A DNA stretch of 64,000 nt from Branchipolynoe longqiensis (lineage: Eukaryota > Annelida > Polychaeta > Phyllodocida > Polynoidae): NCBI GenBank assembly GCA_030323885.1, contig CM059199.1:3059923-3123922 (forward strand), written 5' to 3'. Shown piece after piece: positions 53,449 to 63,937 of this stretch. The translations under genes were made by a program, and so were the position numbers. The notes beneath the pieces are model-generated. The model ran no database searches. It was not told the DNA's origin and saw only the letters and a program-made list of their open reading frames with translations. Position 1 is the stretch's first letter, and each line of letters opens with the position of its first letter.

Positions 53449-53812
53449 TTGTTTGTTTGTTCTTGTTTTACGCCCTAGCAACATCTAAGGTCATATCAGG
53501 ATGGGTACCGACTTGTGACTGTGCACACTCGTGGTGACTTTATAGTGCTGCCACATTGGGAAATCAGGCTGCCACACTGGGAAATCAGGCCCTTGGCACC
53601 ATGACCCAATATCCCACTCAGTCACCTTATCCTGACACTGAGCTAACCAGTCCTTGCCCTATCCTAATAATGCCGAGCGCCTGGCTAGGAAGCAAGATGT
53701 ATACATTTTTAAGTCATTGGTTTGACTTGACCAGGGTTCGAAAGCAACGATGGTTCGGATCCCCCAATCTCCCCAAACAGGAGATGGACGCTTAACTCAT
53801 TCGGCCATCTTA
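53449..53812 (-). repeat. SINE-L with internal duplication
   Basis: Full inverted copy; CTGCCACACTGGGAAATCAG occurs twice in tandem near 53550-53590. Confidence 0.88.
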
Positions 53813-54159
53813 CAAGAAGTATTTGAAATGTCTATATAGTTTGCAGTCAGTAAACGAGGCGTTCAGGCAGTAAAACTCACAAACATCATCCACGGCGAAA
53901 TGAAACTTGGACTACCATGTTTGAGCTGAAGCTGCCATCGTTCTAATTACCAAATCTGTTATTTTCACAGAAGCTGCCATATCTCCCCAGATAACACCCT
54001 ACTCAATATGAAATTGATAAACATTAACTAGAAAAGCCAGTATTAAATTATATTTCACAGAAAACCACTAAAATGGATTTGTTGGTTTTTGAACCTGAAA
54101 CCTTCAAATGGTTTTTTGCCATTGATACCCACTCACACAATAGAACATGCATACATTTA
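53813..54159. other. No gene seen
   Basis: Unique AT-rich DNA with no open frame of note. Confidence 0.5.
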
Positions 54160-54337
54160 CAGTAAAACCTCTCTAAATCGACCGACCATGGGACCACCTT
54201 TAAGTGGTCGATTTAGGGAGGTGGTCGGCTTAGAGAGTTAGAATATCCTTACAATGGTATTTTTGGGAGCTGACTAAAGTGATCGATATAGCGGAGTGGT
54301 CGATCTGTAGAGGGGTCGGCATAGAAAGGTTTTACTG
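54160..54337 (+). mobile_element. P1-family MITE, good copy
   Basis: CAGTAAAACCTCTCTAAATC to GCATAGAAAGGTTTTACTG; TA borders. The left interior GGTCGATTTAGGGAGGTGG shows the family plan clearly. Confidence 0.9.
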
Positions 54338-54876
54338 TATATAGAACATGTGCAGCTTGATGCAGGTCTGAAAGCCTACACTGGAAACCCTCTCTCCTCA
54401 CCACATATGCAGAGATGTCAACGCCTCAGATTTTGTAGGAAGACTTCCGATTTCGGCTACTCTCTTCCAATATTGCGATTCCATGTGAAAATCTCGCGAT
54501 TTTCACTCTCACCCACCTAGAAACAAAGTGGAAGGTTTGTTAGTCGAAATAAATAGCATGTTCGCACTGGGTGATGTTTGCTACAAGTAACGATAATCCA
54601 AGCACCTAATACGAAAGGCAAAATCAGCTACTTTCAGCAGTTTAAAGACATCAGCAGCTCAACGTGGCAAGGAGGGCCTAGAAAATGACACATAGACGCA
54701 TGGTCGGACACATGGTGGGACTTGTATTAAAAAGTATATAATATAATTATATATACATATTATGTATTGTATGATTATACTATATCCTGCTATATGTCTG
54801 CTTACCGTGCCCCATGTTTCCCCACAAAAACAAATCTTCCTAATGAAATATTATAATCTTCCTATTTTCGGTCGAA
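54338..54876. other. No gene seen
   Basis: Unique DNA; a small AT-rich tract at 54725-54785. Confidence 0.5.
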
Positions 54877-55210
54877 CCCTGGTCGAGTCAAACCAATGAT
54901 TTAAAAATTGATAATTGCACCTTCGTAGCCTGGCACTCGGCATTAATAGCATAGGCCAAGGACTGGTTGGCTCAGTGTCGGTATAATGACTGAGTGGGAT
55001 ATCAGGTCATGGTGCTGGTGGCCTGCTTTCCCAATGGGGCAGCACTATAAAGTCGCCATGAGTGCGCACTGTCACATACACAAATTGGTACCCATCCTGA
55101 TATGACCTATGAACGCACGACCCCACGATCTACCACACGGGAGACGGACGCTCTAACTCATTTGGCCATCCCCTTCTGGACCTTAGATGTTGCTAGGGTG
55201 TAAAACAACA
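54877..55210 (+). repeat. SINE-L with the head inverted into the tail
   Basis: Starts at the B box (GGTCGAACCCTGGTCGAGTC) and runs through the body to CCTGATATGACCT. Then comes the complement of a head (55112-55175: CCCACGATCTACCACACGGG to TTTGGCCATCCCC), then the remaining tail ACCTTAGATGTTGCTAGGG. Confidence 0.83.
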
Positions 55211-57345
55211 ACAAACACACATATCGAATTGTTGGTCACCCAGGCTTTGCGTCTGTGCATTTGGTTCGATGGTGGTGGCAGGTCTACCATAGTAGGCCCA
55301 CCAACCCCTCGTCGCGGTGGGTATGTTATCACTCTACGCAGTCAGTCCCTACTGGCGCTACACCTACCTCACACACCCTCATCCCCGCCCCGCCCAACTC
55401 CCTCCACAGGTGATGCATCGATATTTAATTGTTTCTCGGCCTGTAGTTAAGCGAGTACCGACTGACAAACTCCCACAACCAGACTCGACATCAACAGAAA
55501 TAAAACCTGCTTCAACAGTCATAGTGCAACGGACTGAGATCAGTGTGAAATTTAAACAAAATCAAATTTAAAACAATGGATCATTCAGGCTATTCGGATA
55601 TGATTCGGAGTTCAAACGAAGATTAATGCTTAATTAAACATCAATGCATTGTAATAATATATTGCGATATATTAAATTATTTATGCAAATTGCATGTAAA
55701 TTGTTAGTCAGCCGGGATGGGGGGGGGGGCAGGCAGCGGTCAGCTGTTAGTGGCGAAAGAAGGGTTTTTGGGGAATGCCGGCTGTGTGTGGGGGGGGGGG
55801 GGGTGCGTTTGGGTAAGGGGGTAAAGGGGAGGGGTGGGAACTGGGGAGCTCTCCAGTTCTGGAGACACAAACAGGAGAAGTGTTTGATTACTTTGCCGCC
55901 TCCCTGTCCGGAGAGCAGAGGTTTTTGACACTGACTGATCAGGGCGTCCAAACTGCTACTTTTTGCTGCTGAGTGTAAGGGACCCGGGTTCTTTAACAGT
56001 TTGTTTCTTTGCTAGGTTTTTCTTTAAAAACAATTAATTTGTTTAAATTCTTTTTACCGGTGAAATATTTGAAGCTGTGTGTGCGGGGAAATAGACTTGA
56101 TCCTTATGGAGTTGTTGTTAAGGATTATTGTAAGGACTTAAGCATTGTGAATGTTTCTGGCATAATTCTGCAATGCAACATTTGATTTATCGCCGTGGTG
56201 TAAGTCATTAGAATGCCTACCAAGATGACAGAAGAAAATCAGCTAAATTTCATCCAATTGTGCATTTGTGCAACCAAATAAAAAGCCCAATGTTTTAACC
56301 AAAAATAAGGCTCTTTTATTGGGTTGTACAAATGAATGAAATGTTGGTCATTTTCATTTTCATTTTCATTTGTGCAACCAACAAAAATTCCTACTTTAAA
56401 AAAAAATTAGTCAAAAAGAAGAAAAACAAGATTAAACTCTTTTTATATATAAAATATTAGTGACTGTAAAGGGCAAGTTTTGTTGTAGTTTAAACAAAAA
56501 TGTCAATACTTTTATTTTACCCAAACAAAAACAACCCCCGAAAAACAAAAAGATTGTATTATTTTGTTTGCCTGCACAAATGAAAGAAATTGTGATTTTC
56601 ATTTAAGCAACCCAAGAACGAAACCCAAACATGTTTTCTTTGAATTAAAAAACTAACAAATGTGGACCTTTTTTCCAGTTCGGACAAATAACTGGAATTT
56701 TGATGATTTGTTTTTGTTCATGCAACTAATTTTATTTTATTTTAAAAGCCCAATCTGTTTTGCTTTATTTTAATATTTAAAAAAAAAGAAAAAAAAAGAA
56801 AAGATTGAAATGAATTAAATTTCGGTGATTTTCCTCGGCTGGCCGGGTAGGGAATCTTGTGCCCCTTGCTCCAGGTGTGGACGAGGGGTGCGTGTGTGTG
56901 TGTGGGGGGGGGGGGTCTAGTAGGCAAACAGACAGTGACCTGCGGTGTGATTAGGATGCCTATTAAAGGTGAATTCTGCATCTCGGTGACAGTCCTAATT
57001 TTACTCTGCGCACACACAGGCGGGCGCCCTGCCCCTCTGTGTGTGCAGGAAATGACCAGGTACAAATATGAGGGTGCGCCCTAACTACCCGCCCCACAGT
57101 CTACCTGCATACCGTGAGGGGGTTGTGGGGGTGGGGGGGAGAAGGGGGGGGGGCTGTCAACAAAGCACACATCACGCGGGGTGAGTCGCGGCGGCTTGGA
57201 AATAAGCTTTGACAAGTACACCACACAGGTGGAGCAATCAGCCTACACATAAATAAATAAATACACAACAAGTTAGGTCTTGTAATTTGTATGTAGGCGA
57301 CTTTATTACATTTAGCATCAACAATATAGATATATATGTAAATAG
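55211..57345. other. No supported gene; poly-G patches and AT-rich DNA
   Basis: G-rich patches at 55719-55730, 55790-55803, 56902-56913 and 57130-57151. From 55960 to 56830 the DNA is AT-rich with repeated TTGTGCAACCAA/CAAATGAA words in both orientations, suggesting a decayed TIR element. Opposed frames of about 100 codons over the G-rich patches (55634-55951, 56742-57084) are low-complexity. Confidence 0.45.
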
Positions 57346-58023
57346 ATGAAGAGTTCAGACGCAAAACCACGTAAACGATAATCCAAAAATCGATTTTTAA
57401 AATATTGTTTTGGGGTAAATATGTTTATTCTGCTGAATAAGTCTTTTGTCAGTGCCAAAGCACTGGTCTTCCAGCCATTTTTCAATTCAGGGTTATTTAC
57501 ACAAAAGGTATATAGAATAAGGTGTACAATACCTGTTGAAGACACAATTTGCACCATGTTACACAAGGAAATTCTGAAACCCAAAAGTTCCATAACAATA
57601 TGGTACAGTAGTGTCATATAACCAGATCAATATTAGTCAGATCAGTGTGAGTATTTACATAGTATTTAGAATGTAAGCAGAAGTTATCTTCTGTATTCAG
57701 TTGGTAAACTTGTAAGTTTTAATGTTCAGTTGCAGTTAGGCAAGCGGTATATAAATGTTGGTTTGTTAGGAAAATTCTAATGTAGTTAGTTATGTGAGTT
57801 TATGAATTATGTTGTTGGGGTGGGGTTGTTAATAATATCGGAATGATAAACATCGGAATTAAACTGTCAACAAGTTAATTTTGTTATATTCCTTCTTTTT
57901 TTTGTTCATTGCTTCGTAAGCATCTGATCATATGAAAAGTGGAATTAGTGAGAATTAAAATTATTTTCAGTTAAAAACTTTGATATAAACTGCATTTTGG
58001 GATTTGCGCCTGAACGCTTCATA
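57346..58023 (+). mobile_element. R-family element, long form
   Basis: GATGAAGAGTTCAGACGCAAAA at the left; TTTGCGCCTGAACGCTTCAT at the right. It shares both ends and the 57900-57965 block with the short form but has about 440 bp of additional interior. Confidence 0.83.
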
Positions 58024-58335
58024 TATGAGTTAGAGCGTCCGTCTCCCGTGCTGGTAGATCGTGGGTTCGAACCCCGGTTGAGTCATACCAATGAGATAAA
58101 AATGTATACTTGTTGCTTCCTAGCCAGGCGCTCGGCATTATTAGGACAGGGCAAGGACTGGTGGGCTCAGTGTCAGGATAATGTGACTGAGTGGGATACC
58201 AGGTCATGGTACCAATGGCCTGGTTTCCCAGTGGGACAGCACTATAAAGTCGCCATGAGTGCGCACTGTCACAAGTTGGTGCCCATCCTGATATGCCCTT
58301 AGATGTTACTAGGATGCAAAACAACAACAAACAAT
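58024..58335 (+). repeat. SINE-L, head partly lost at a junction
   Basis: Begins ATGAGTTAGAGCGTCCGTC within the head; the preceding bases belong to the R element, and ATGAG is common to both. Body and CAA-rich tail are complete. Confidence 0.88.
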
Positions 58336-58337
58336 CA

Positions 58338-58420
58338 TATATGAAGAGCTCCTTTCCTAAGCGCGATAATGAGCTTGCAGTGCCAGTATCAAGCTCGTAG
58401 CTCGTGCTGTGGAAGAGCTC

Positions 58421-58432
<12 letters not shown>
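58338..58432. repeat. 95-bp palindromic element
   Basis: ATATATGAAGAGCTCC at the left and GGAAGAGCTCTTCATATATA at the right, with GAGCTT/AAGCTC pairs inside. A foldback of this size may be a minimal TIR element. Confidence 0.65.
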
Positions 58433-58470
<38 letters not shown>

Positions 58471-58648
58471 TATCTGTATCTGTAAGTATATATATATATG
58501 TATTAAAAGCTCTTTTTAATATTCCAGGTTATTTTGTACCTATTTTAGTTGCATTTTTTCTCTGTAAAGATCCATTCGCTATCACACGTAGTTCATACAA
58601 TGTGAATATATATATATATATATATATACATATATATACATATACATG

Positions 58649-58691
<43 letters not shown>

Positions 58692-58704
58692 ACATGTGTA
58701 TATA

Positions 58705-58738
<34 letters not shown>

Positions 58739-58740
58739 CG
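58433..58740. repeat. (TA)n and (TATACA)n microsatellites
   Basis: AT runs at 58420-58467 and 58605-58740 with a short unique block between. Confidence 0.9.
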
Positions 58741-59374
58741 CCTATCACAAGTATTAGGCAAGTAACGGCATATATAGCATACATATACACACACTGCAAC
58801 ACGACTGGAGTTTGTGTACAATCTTCCACGTTGCTTTGTGGCTGGGCTTGTATCAACAAAGAAACACCACCTATCACAATCAGTTCAGCAATCGTTTATA
58901 TATTATGTCTATTATATATTATGTGATGTATAACGAATTATGCAAGTATAAAGATATGTACAGGTTAATTATTATTATTTCTTATACTCCGTAAGACCAA
59001 CACTATACCAGTATCTCCATCTTCCATCCTCGCCTCCACCGGATGTAGACCAGTGTCAGTCGCACCCGAGGATTTATATATATATATATATATATGTAAT
59101 CGTCCTGATATGACCTTAGAAGTTGCCCGGATGTCAAACTTAAACAAAGGCATACAAATATAGCATTCATTCATATATTGTATATAGCTAGTATATGGAT
59201 ATACGGGTATAAATCTTCGGTATGAGGTTTATTATTATTATTAATATTATTACGTTATAATATTGGTTATTGTCCAATAAGGGAAGAATCTGATTTAGCT
59301 GCGGCCTGATGGCCTACTGTGGCGCCGCCTCCGGCAGCTCTTAGTACTTCTGCGCACTCGATGTATGAATAACT
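58741..59374. other. No gene seen
   Basis: Unique DNA with a (TA)n run at 59076-59095 and a SINE-L tail fragment on the plus strand at about 59098-59145 (CGTCCTGATATGACCTTAG). Confidence 0.5.
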
Positions 59375-59788
59375 TTGCTCCAAAAGGTTTATATATTCGA
59401 TAGGGCTATATTTCCTTGTCAAGAGAAAATAAAAACTCTCAATCCACTTGGCTCTCCTTCTTCCTTCGCCTCAGGTCGAGATCCGGTTTATACATTCATG
59501 TGTCCAAATAAGACAGCAGCAGTGTTTGGCACGTGTTCAATTCAACAAGTAAATATATACCGCCACAAGAAATTAGGCAAGCACTTAGTTCCTCATATAG
59601 ATTATATATACGTCGACAAATCATATGTACACATCAAACACATCACACAAATTAATCAGTGTTTCGGGGTCAGGGTGACAAGAGTTATATGTAACAAATC
59701 GGTATTTAACGACATAATGGGTCATGCTCACCCGTTCTTTATTCCCATATACTCAGATGTTATAATAACCCGTACATGTCATACATAG
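59375..59788 (+). CDS. Unassigned open frame, probably spurious
   Basis: A 137-codon frame with mixed, non-repetitive composition (MLQKVYIFDRAIF at the start; HIDYIYVDKSYVHIKHITQ in the middle; CNKSVFNDIMGHAHP near the end). I recognise no domain, signal peptide or membrane segment. The first codon is TTG in context, not ATG. It does not overlap any repeat family I identified, which is the only reason to list it. It could be an exon or chance. Confidence 0.12.
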   Translation: MLQKVYIFDRAIFPCQEKIKTLNPLGSPSSFASGRDPVYTFMCPNKTAAVFGTCSIQQVNIYRHKKLGKHLVPHIDYIYVDKSYVHIKHITQINQCFGVRVTRVICNKSVFNDIMGHAHPFFIPIYSDVIITRTCHT

Positions 59789-59869
59789 GTATAATACGTA
59801 TGAGCTAAATACGTCTGTCTTTTGACCGGGTTATATTAAGCAAATCCTCATTTGACCTCATTGAGTTAA

Positions 59870-60200
59870 GTTTGTTTGTTTGTTGTTTTACGTCCTAGCA
59901 ACATCTAAGGTAATATCAGCGCATTGTCACACTCGTGACAGTGCGCACTCATGGCGACTTTATAGTGCTGTCCCACTGGGAAACCAGGCCGCCGGCACCA
60001 TGACACAATATCCCACTCAGACACATTATCCTGACACTGAGCCTACCAGTCCTTGCCCTATCCTAATAATGCCGAGTGCCAGGCTAGGAAGCAACAAGTA
60101 TCAATTTTTAAGTCATTGGTTTGACTCGACCGGGGTTCGAACCCACGATCTACCAGCACGGGAGACTGATGCTCTAACTCATTCGGCCATCCGGTCTGGT
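59870..60200 (-). repeat. SINE-L
   Basis: Complete inverted copy: GTTTTACGTCCTAGCAACATC to CATTCGGCCATCCGGTCTGG. Confidence 0.9.
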
Positions 60201-60390
60201 TTCACACTGAGTTAAGCTAATGTTCCTATACCATTATATTTGATTGATTAATTATTATATCTGCATAAATAGCATAAATTATGTAAATATATATGTCTGT
60301 GCATACAATATATCGTGGTATAAGGACATATGTTTGTAGTTTGTGAAATCCAACATGTCTGATTTAACCGTGGATTTATTTATCTGTATA

Positions 60391-60877
60391 CAGTATAACC
60401 CCATTAAACCAAACATGAAGGGATGCTAGAAATTTATTTGGATTAACCGATCATTGGTTTAACCGAGCTTTGGCTTGACTTTGACTTGGCTTTGGCAAAA
60501 ACATGGGTGCATTATGAATGTAATATACAATGTACGTGGACACTTTGATTATTGTTTTTTCATGTATATACAGTATAACCCCATTAAACCAAGCTCACTT
60601 AAACCAAACGATTGATTAATCCAAACTTTTTTCGGCGGCCCGTCAAAATACTAGCATTTATCATATAAACAATTCTCAGATGACCTTATAACCACATGAA
60701 AGTTGGTTTAACCGTACCGGAATTGGCCTTGGGCCCGACAATTCTGTTTGGATTAACCAATACTTTGGATTAACAGACTTTAGTTTAACCAACTTTTTAT
60801 ATGATAAATGGTAGTATTTTGCCGGGCCGCCGAAAAAAGTTTGGATTAACCGAGTTCGGTTTAACGCGGTTGTACTG
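60391..60877 (+). mobile_element. P2 composite MITE
   Basis: Outer half 60391-60570, inner palindrome 60571-60877, ends CAGTATAACC and GGTTGTACTG, TA borders. Confidence 0.9.
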
Positions 60878-60944
60878 TATAGCCAAATTCAGTGTTAAAG
60901 CATTGGTTGTGGAGTTGGGAACAGTGGTGTGGATAGTGTGTTGT

Positions 60945-60966
60945 CGGAGGGGGGGGGGGGGCGGCG
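60945..60966. repeat. Poly-G run
   Basis: About 13 G followed by CGGCGG; assembly here may be unreliable. Confidence 0.7.
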
Positions 60967-61017
60967 GTTAATTAGTCCCACGAGGAGAGTGTGTGTAGTG
61001 AAGCAAGGATGACCACT

Positions 61018-61478
61018 TTTCCCAAATCTAATAACTCAATAATGGATCTACTAAAAGGGTGTCGGTATTGAAGGAAGGTTCATCACATTGCCTGTTAGTA
61101 ATACATGGTTCATCACATTGCCTTTTAGTAATACATGATCAATAATGGCTCGGTGAGAAGTGGCGTCCGTATTGAAGGAAGGATAGACTCATTTCCTTAT
61201 AGAAATAATTTAATCACTCAATACAGGCTATACGAGAAGTGAGGTGGTATTATCGAAAGAAGAATTGTCATATTTCCTTAGAGTAATAATTTAATCACTC
61301 AATATAGGCTCTACGAGAGGCGGGTTGGTATTATCAAAAGAAGAATCGTCACATTTCCTTATAGTAATAATTTCATCAGTCAATACAGGCTCTACGAGAA
61401 GTGGGTGGTATTATCAAAAGAAGAATCGTCACATTTCCTTATAGTAATAATTTAATCAGTCAATACTGGCTCTCCGAT
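61018..61478. repeat. About 84-bp tandem repeat
   Basis: Five to six units of TCACTCAATACAGGCTCTACG, GGTGGTATTATCAAAAGAAG, AATCGTCACATTTCC, TTATAGTAATAATTTAA. The right units are most alike; the left ones are diverged. Confidence 0.92.
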
Positions 61479-61930
61479 GAACACCAGACTGGGGGTGGGG
61501 GGGAGCAAACGGTACACTTTGAGTACCCAGTTTTGTTAGCAGAAACGAACACAATTCCCAGCCCATAATTAAAGCATTTTTACTGACAGCCGTTGCTCCA
61601 CTCTATTCAGTGTGTCATGGCAATATGTTATTAGGAATAAATTACATATCAGTGACTCGTCTAATGGTGGTGTACCTTTCGCCTGTTCCCGACGTATGTC
61701 TGTTCTTTGCAGGAGTCGACTATACCTAGCAAACTACCTGCAGGTAACCAGCCTGAATGCCCACACACTCACACACACACTCACATACACACTCACACAC
61801 ACACATCGTTAGTCAGATAATGGCAATCGATCATTGTCACAACAGGTGGAGACTTTTTGTTATCCCTTCTTTGTAGCGCGTTCGGTGGTACGTCACTCAG
61901 AAACACAGTCATCACTCAGAAACTGAAAAT
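61479..61930. other. No gene seen; (CACACT)n near 61760-61806
   Basis: Unique DNA plus a CACACT/CATACA microsatellite. A pyrimidine tract with CAG at 61710-61712 and CAG/GTAACC at 61741-61748 would define a 31-nt exon, which is too little to support one. Confidence 0.45.
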
Positions 61931-61937
61931 ACCAGAC

Positions 61938-62025
61938 AAGAATGGACGAATCAGTTGAGCGTCCGCTTCCCGTTTTGGTAGCTGGTAGAATTCAAGTCCC
62001 GTAGTCCAGCGGTTAAGCCAAACCA
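61938..62025 (+). repeat. SINE-L head fragment
   Basis: GGACGAATCAGTTGAGCGTCC through GTAGCTGGTAGAATTCAAGTCC; no body follows. Confidence 0.6.
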
Positions 62026-62099
62026 TCGTTCACTTTTTCAGGAAAGCACCAACGTTTGACTAGCTGTAAGACGGACCCATGTGATAATTTTTTTAGATG

Positions 62100-62300
62100 G
62101 ACCCCAACATTCTGAAGCCCCTTGTGGCCACCATCTTGAATTCCAAGATGGATTTCTCTATATCTCCTATACTTTGGCAGATACAAACAAAATGTCAAAG
62201 GGTACTCCTATATTTTCTGTGTCTAGGAATCCAATGGAATAATTTTCCGAAGTGGTTGTGGCCGCCATCTTGACTTTCAAGATGGCCACCGAACCGAAGC
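62100..62300. repeat. Direct repeat with inverted CCATCTTG/CAAGATGG pairs
   Basis: Two units about 120 bp apart: GGCCACCATCTTGAATTCCAAGATGG and later GGCCGCCATCTTG with CAAGATGGCC, each followed by ATATCTCCTATAC. The motif equals a YY1 site in both orientations. Coding is not supported. Confidence 0.65.
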
Positions 62301-62339
62301 TATTTTTTTATTAATATCTCCTATACCGAGCCAGTGAAA

Positions 62340-62445
62340 CCAATGACTTTGAACAAATTGATACTTGTCGCTACCTAGCCTGGCATTCGGCAGTACTAGG
62401 ATAGGGGCGAGGAGCGGTGGAATGGGGAGGGTGCTTGGTGGTGAT
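62340..62445 (+). repeat. SINE-L relative with alternative tail, head missing
   Basis: AAACCAATGACTTTGAACAA and CTTGTCGCTACCTAGCCTGG, then GAGCGGTGGAATGGGG and GTGATTGAAATTTC, the same tail type as 63388-63596. Confidence 0.68.
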
Positions 62446-62764
62446 TGAAATTTCAGTTGTTTAATCAATAAATGTAACGAAGCACTGTGACAGGTGTTCA
62501 ATTAGCTCTCTCTAAATCTACATGCTGAGAGTGTGTGGAATTCTCGGTGGTTTTCTGTATACAAAAGAAGATATTTTCAGAAAGACTTACCCAGGGAAAT
62601 GGCCCTGGTTTATTAATATTATCACAAAATGTCAGCAGATTTGAAAAAAATTTCTGTCATCGAGAATTTTTACTTCAATATGCTAGTGGCGATTTGAACT
62701 TCAATGAAAGTTTGGGGATGCGACCAAATGGCGCCTCGAAATGAGATGTTCAGCTTGTGTGAGG

Positions 62765-63096
62765 CTTCGTGGTGGCCGAATCAGTAGAGTGCGGACTTCG
62801 CGTGCTGGAGATCGGGAGTTTGGTTCCCGGTCGAGTCAAACCAATGACTTATAAAATTTATACTTGCCGCTTCGTAGCCTGGCAGTTGACATTAATAATA
62901 ATAGGATAGGGCAAGGACCGGATAGTTCAGTGTCAGGACACCATGACTGAGTGGGATATCGGCTCATGGTGCTAGTGGCATGATTTCCCAATGGGACAGC
63001 AGTATAAAGTTGCCACGAGTGCGTAATGTCACGCGTCGGCACCCGTCCCGATAGGATGTTAGATGTTGCCAGGACGTCAAACTCCAACAACCAACC
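62765..63096 (+). repeat. SINE-L, variant head
   Basis: GTGGTGGCCGAATCAGTAGAG, B box GTTTGGTTCCCGG, body and CCAACAACCAACC tail. Confidence 0.88.
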
Positions 63097-63387
63097 ACCC
63101 GCAGATTGATTCCCAGAATGCGCTACCGGAAAGGATGCTGGTCCCGCCGTCCCACGCCTAAATGCCGTCCTCCTGCGGGGACCAGCGTGTTAATGAGCCA
63201 ATTAGGCCGCGCCTGGTGTGATAATTACAACAGGCTCAAATGTGATTTTCTGTATAACCTCTGGGTGATGGATCAGTATGGAGACTTCTTGGAGGAAGGA
63301 TTGTTGGCATCAATGCCTGCTACCCACGGTCTCACTGTCCCTGTCAGTGTCACTGAATGAGTGTGGATGTCAATGACCAAAACGAAC

Positions 63388-63596
63388 CGGACGGTATGGC
63401 CGACTGAGTTAGAGCGTCCGTTTCCCATGTTTGGTAGATCGTGGGGTCGTAGGTTCGAACCCTGGTCGAGTCAAACCAATGACTTACAATGTTTTACTTG
63501 TCGCTTGCTAGCCAAGCGCTCAATCATTATTAGGATAGGGCATGGAGCAGTGGAATGAGGAAAACCAATCGTCCATGATTGAAATTTCCCCTGCTT
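63388..63596 (+). repeat. SINE-L head with alternative short tail
   Basis: Normal head (GGTATGGCCGACTGAGTTAG, GGTTCGAACCC) and body start, then GCAGTGGAATGAGG and CATGATTGAAATTTCCC, and not the usual long body. The T element at 63599 is inserted at its end. Confidence 0.82.
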
Positions 63597-63598
63597 AA

Positions 63599-63937
63599 AG
63601 TTGCATAATCCGATGGTTTTGAGTTTCTGTCATTTTCTGAGTTAAATATATTAAATTGATTCTTATACCCTCCCTTACTTTAGTTTGAAGTAACTTTTAT
63701 TTTAAATGTCGAACTTTTGAGATATTTGAAGTGCAACCATCGACAAATAATGTTGGCAAGCATGCCACAACTCTGACACCATAGGCTTCTGCAGTAACAG
63801 GTTCTATTAAATTGGTTCTGTATGCCCTTCTATGTGGCGACAAGTGCTTAATAAGTGCACTAGTTGGATATGTAGAATCAAATCTGGATATTTGTTTTGG
63901 TTTTGAAAATTTGATGTTTTCATCAGACTATGCAGCT
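63599..63937 (-). mobile_element. T-family MITE, best short copy
   Basis: AGTTGCATAATCCGATGG to CATCAGACTATGCAGCT with TTAA on both sides (63595-63598 and 63938-63941). Confidence 0.93.

Noticed and set aside
58582..58877. Tyr/Ile-rich frames over AT repeats
   Set aside because: Readings of (TA)n and (TACA)n microsatellites.
61018..61478. CRISPR-like array
   Set aside because: The units are contiguous diverged tandem repeats without unique spacers, and the genome is eukaryotic.
61713..61743. 31-nt micro-exon with good acceptor and donor
   Set aside because: Short splice-like motifs are expected by chance; no neighbouring exon or readable peptide supports it.
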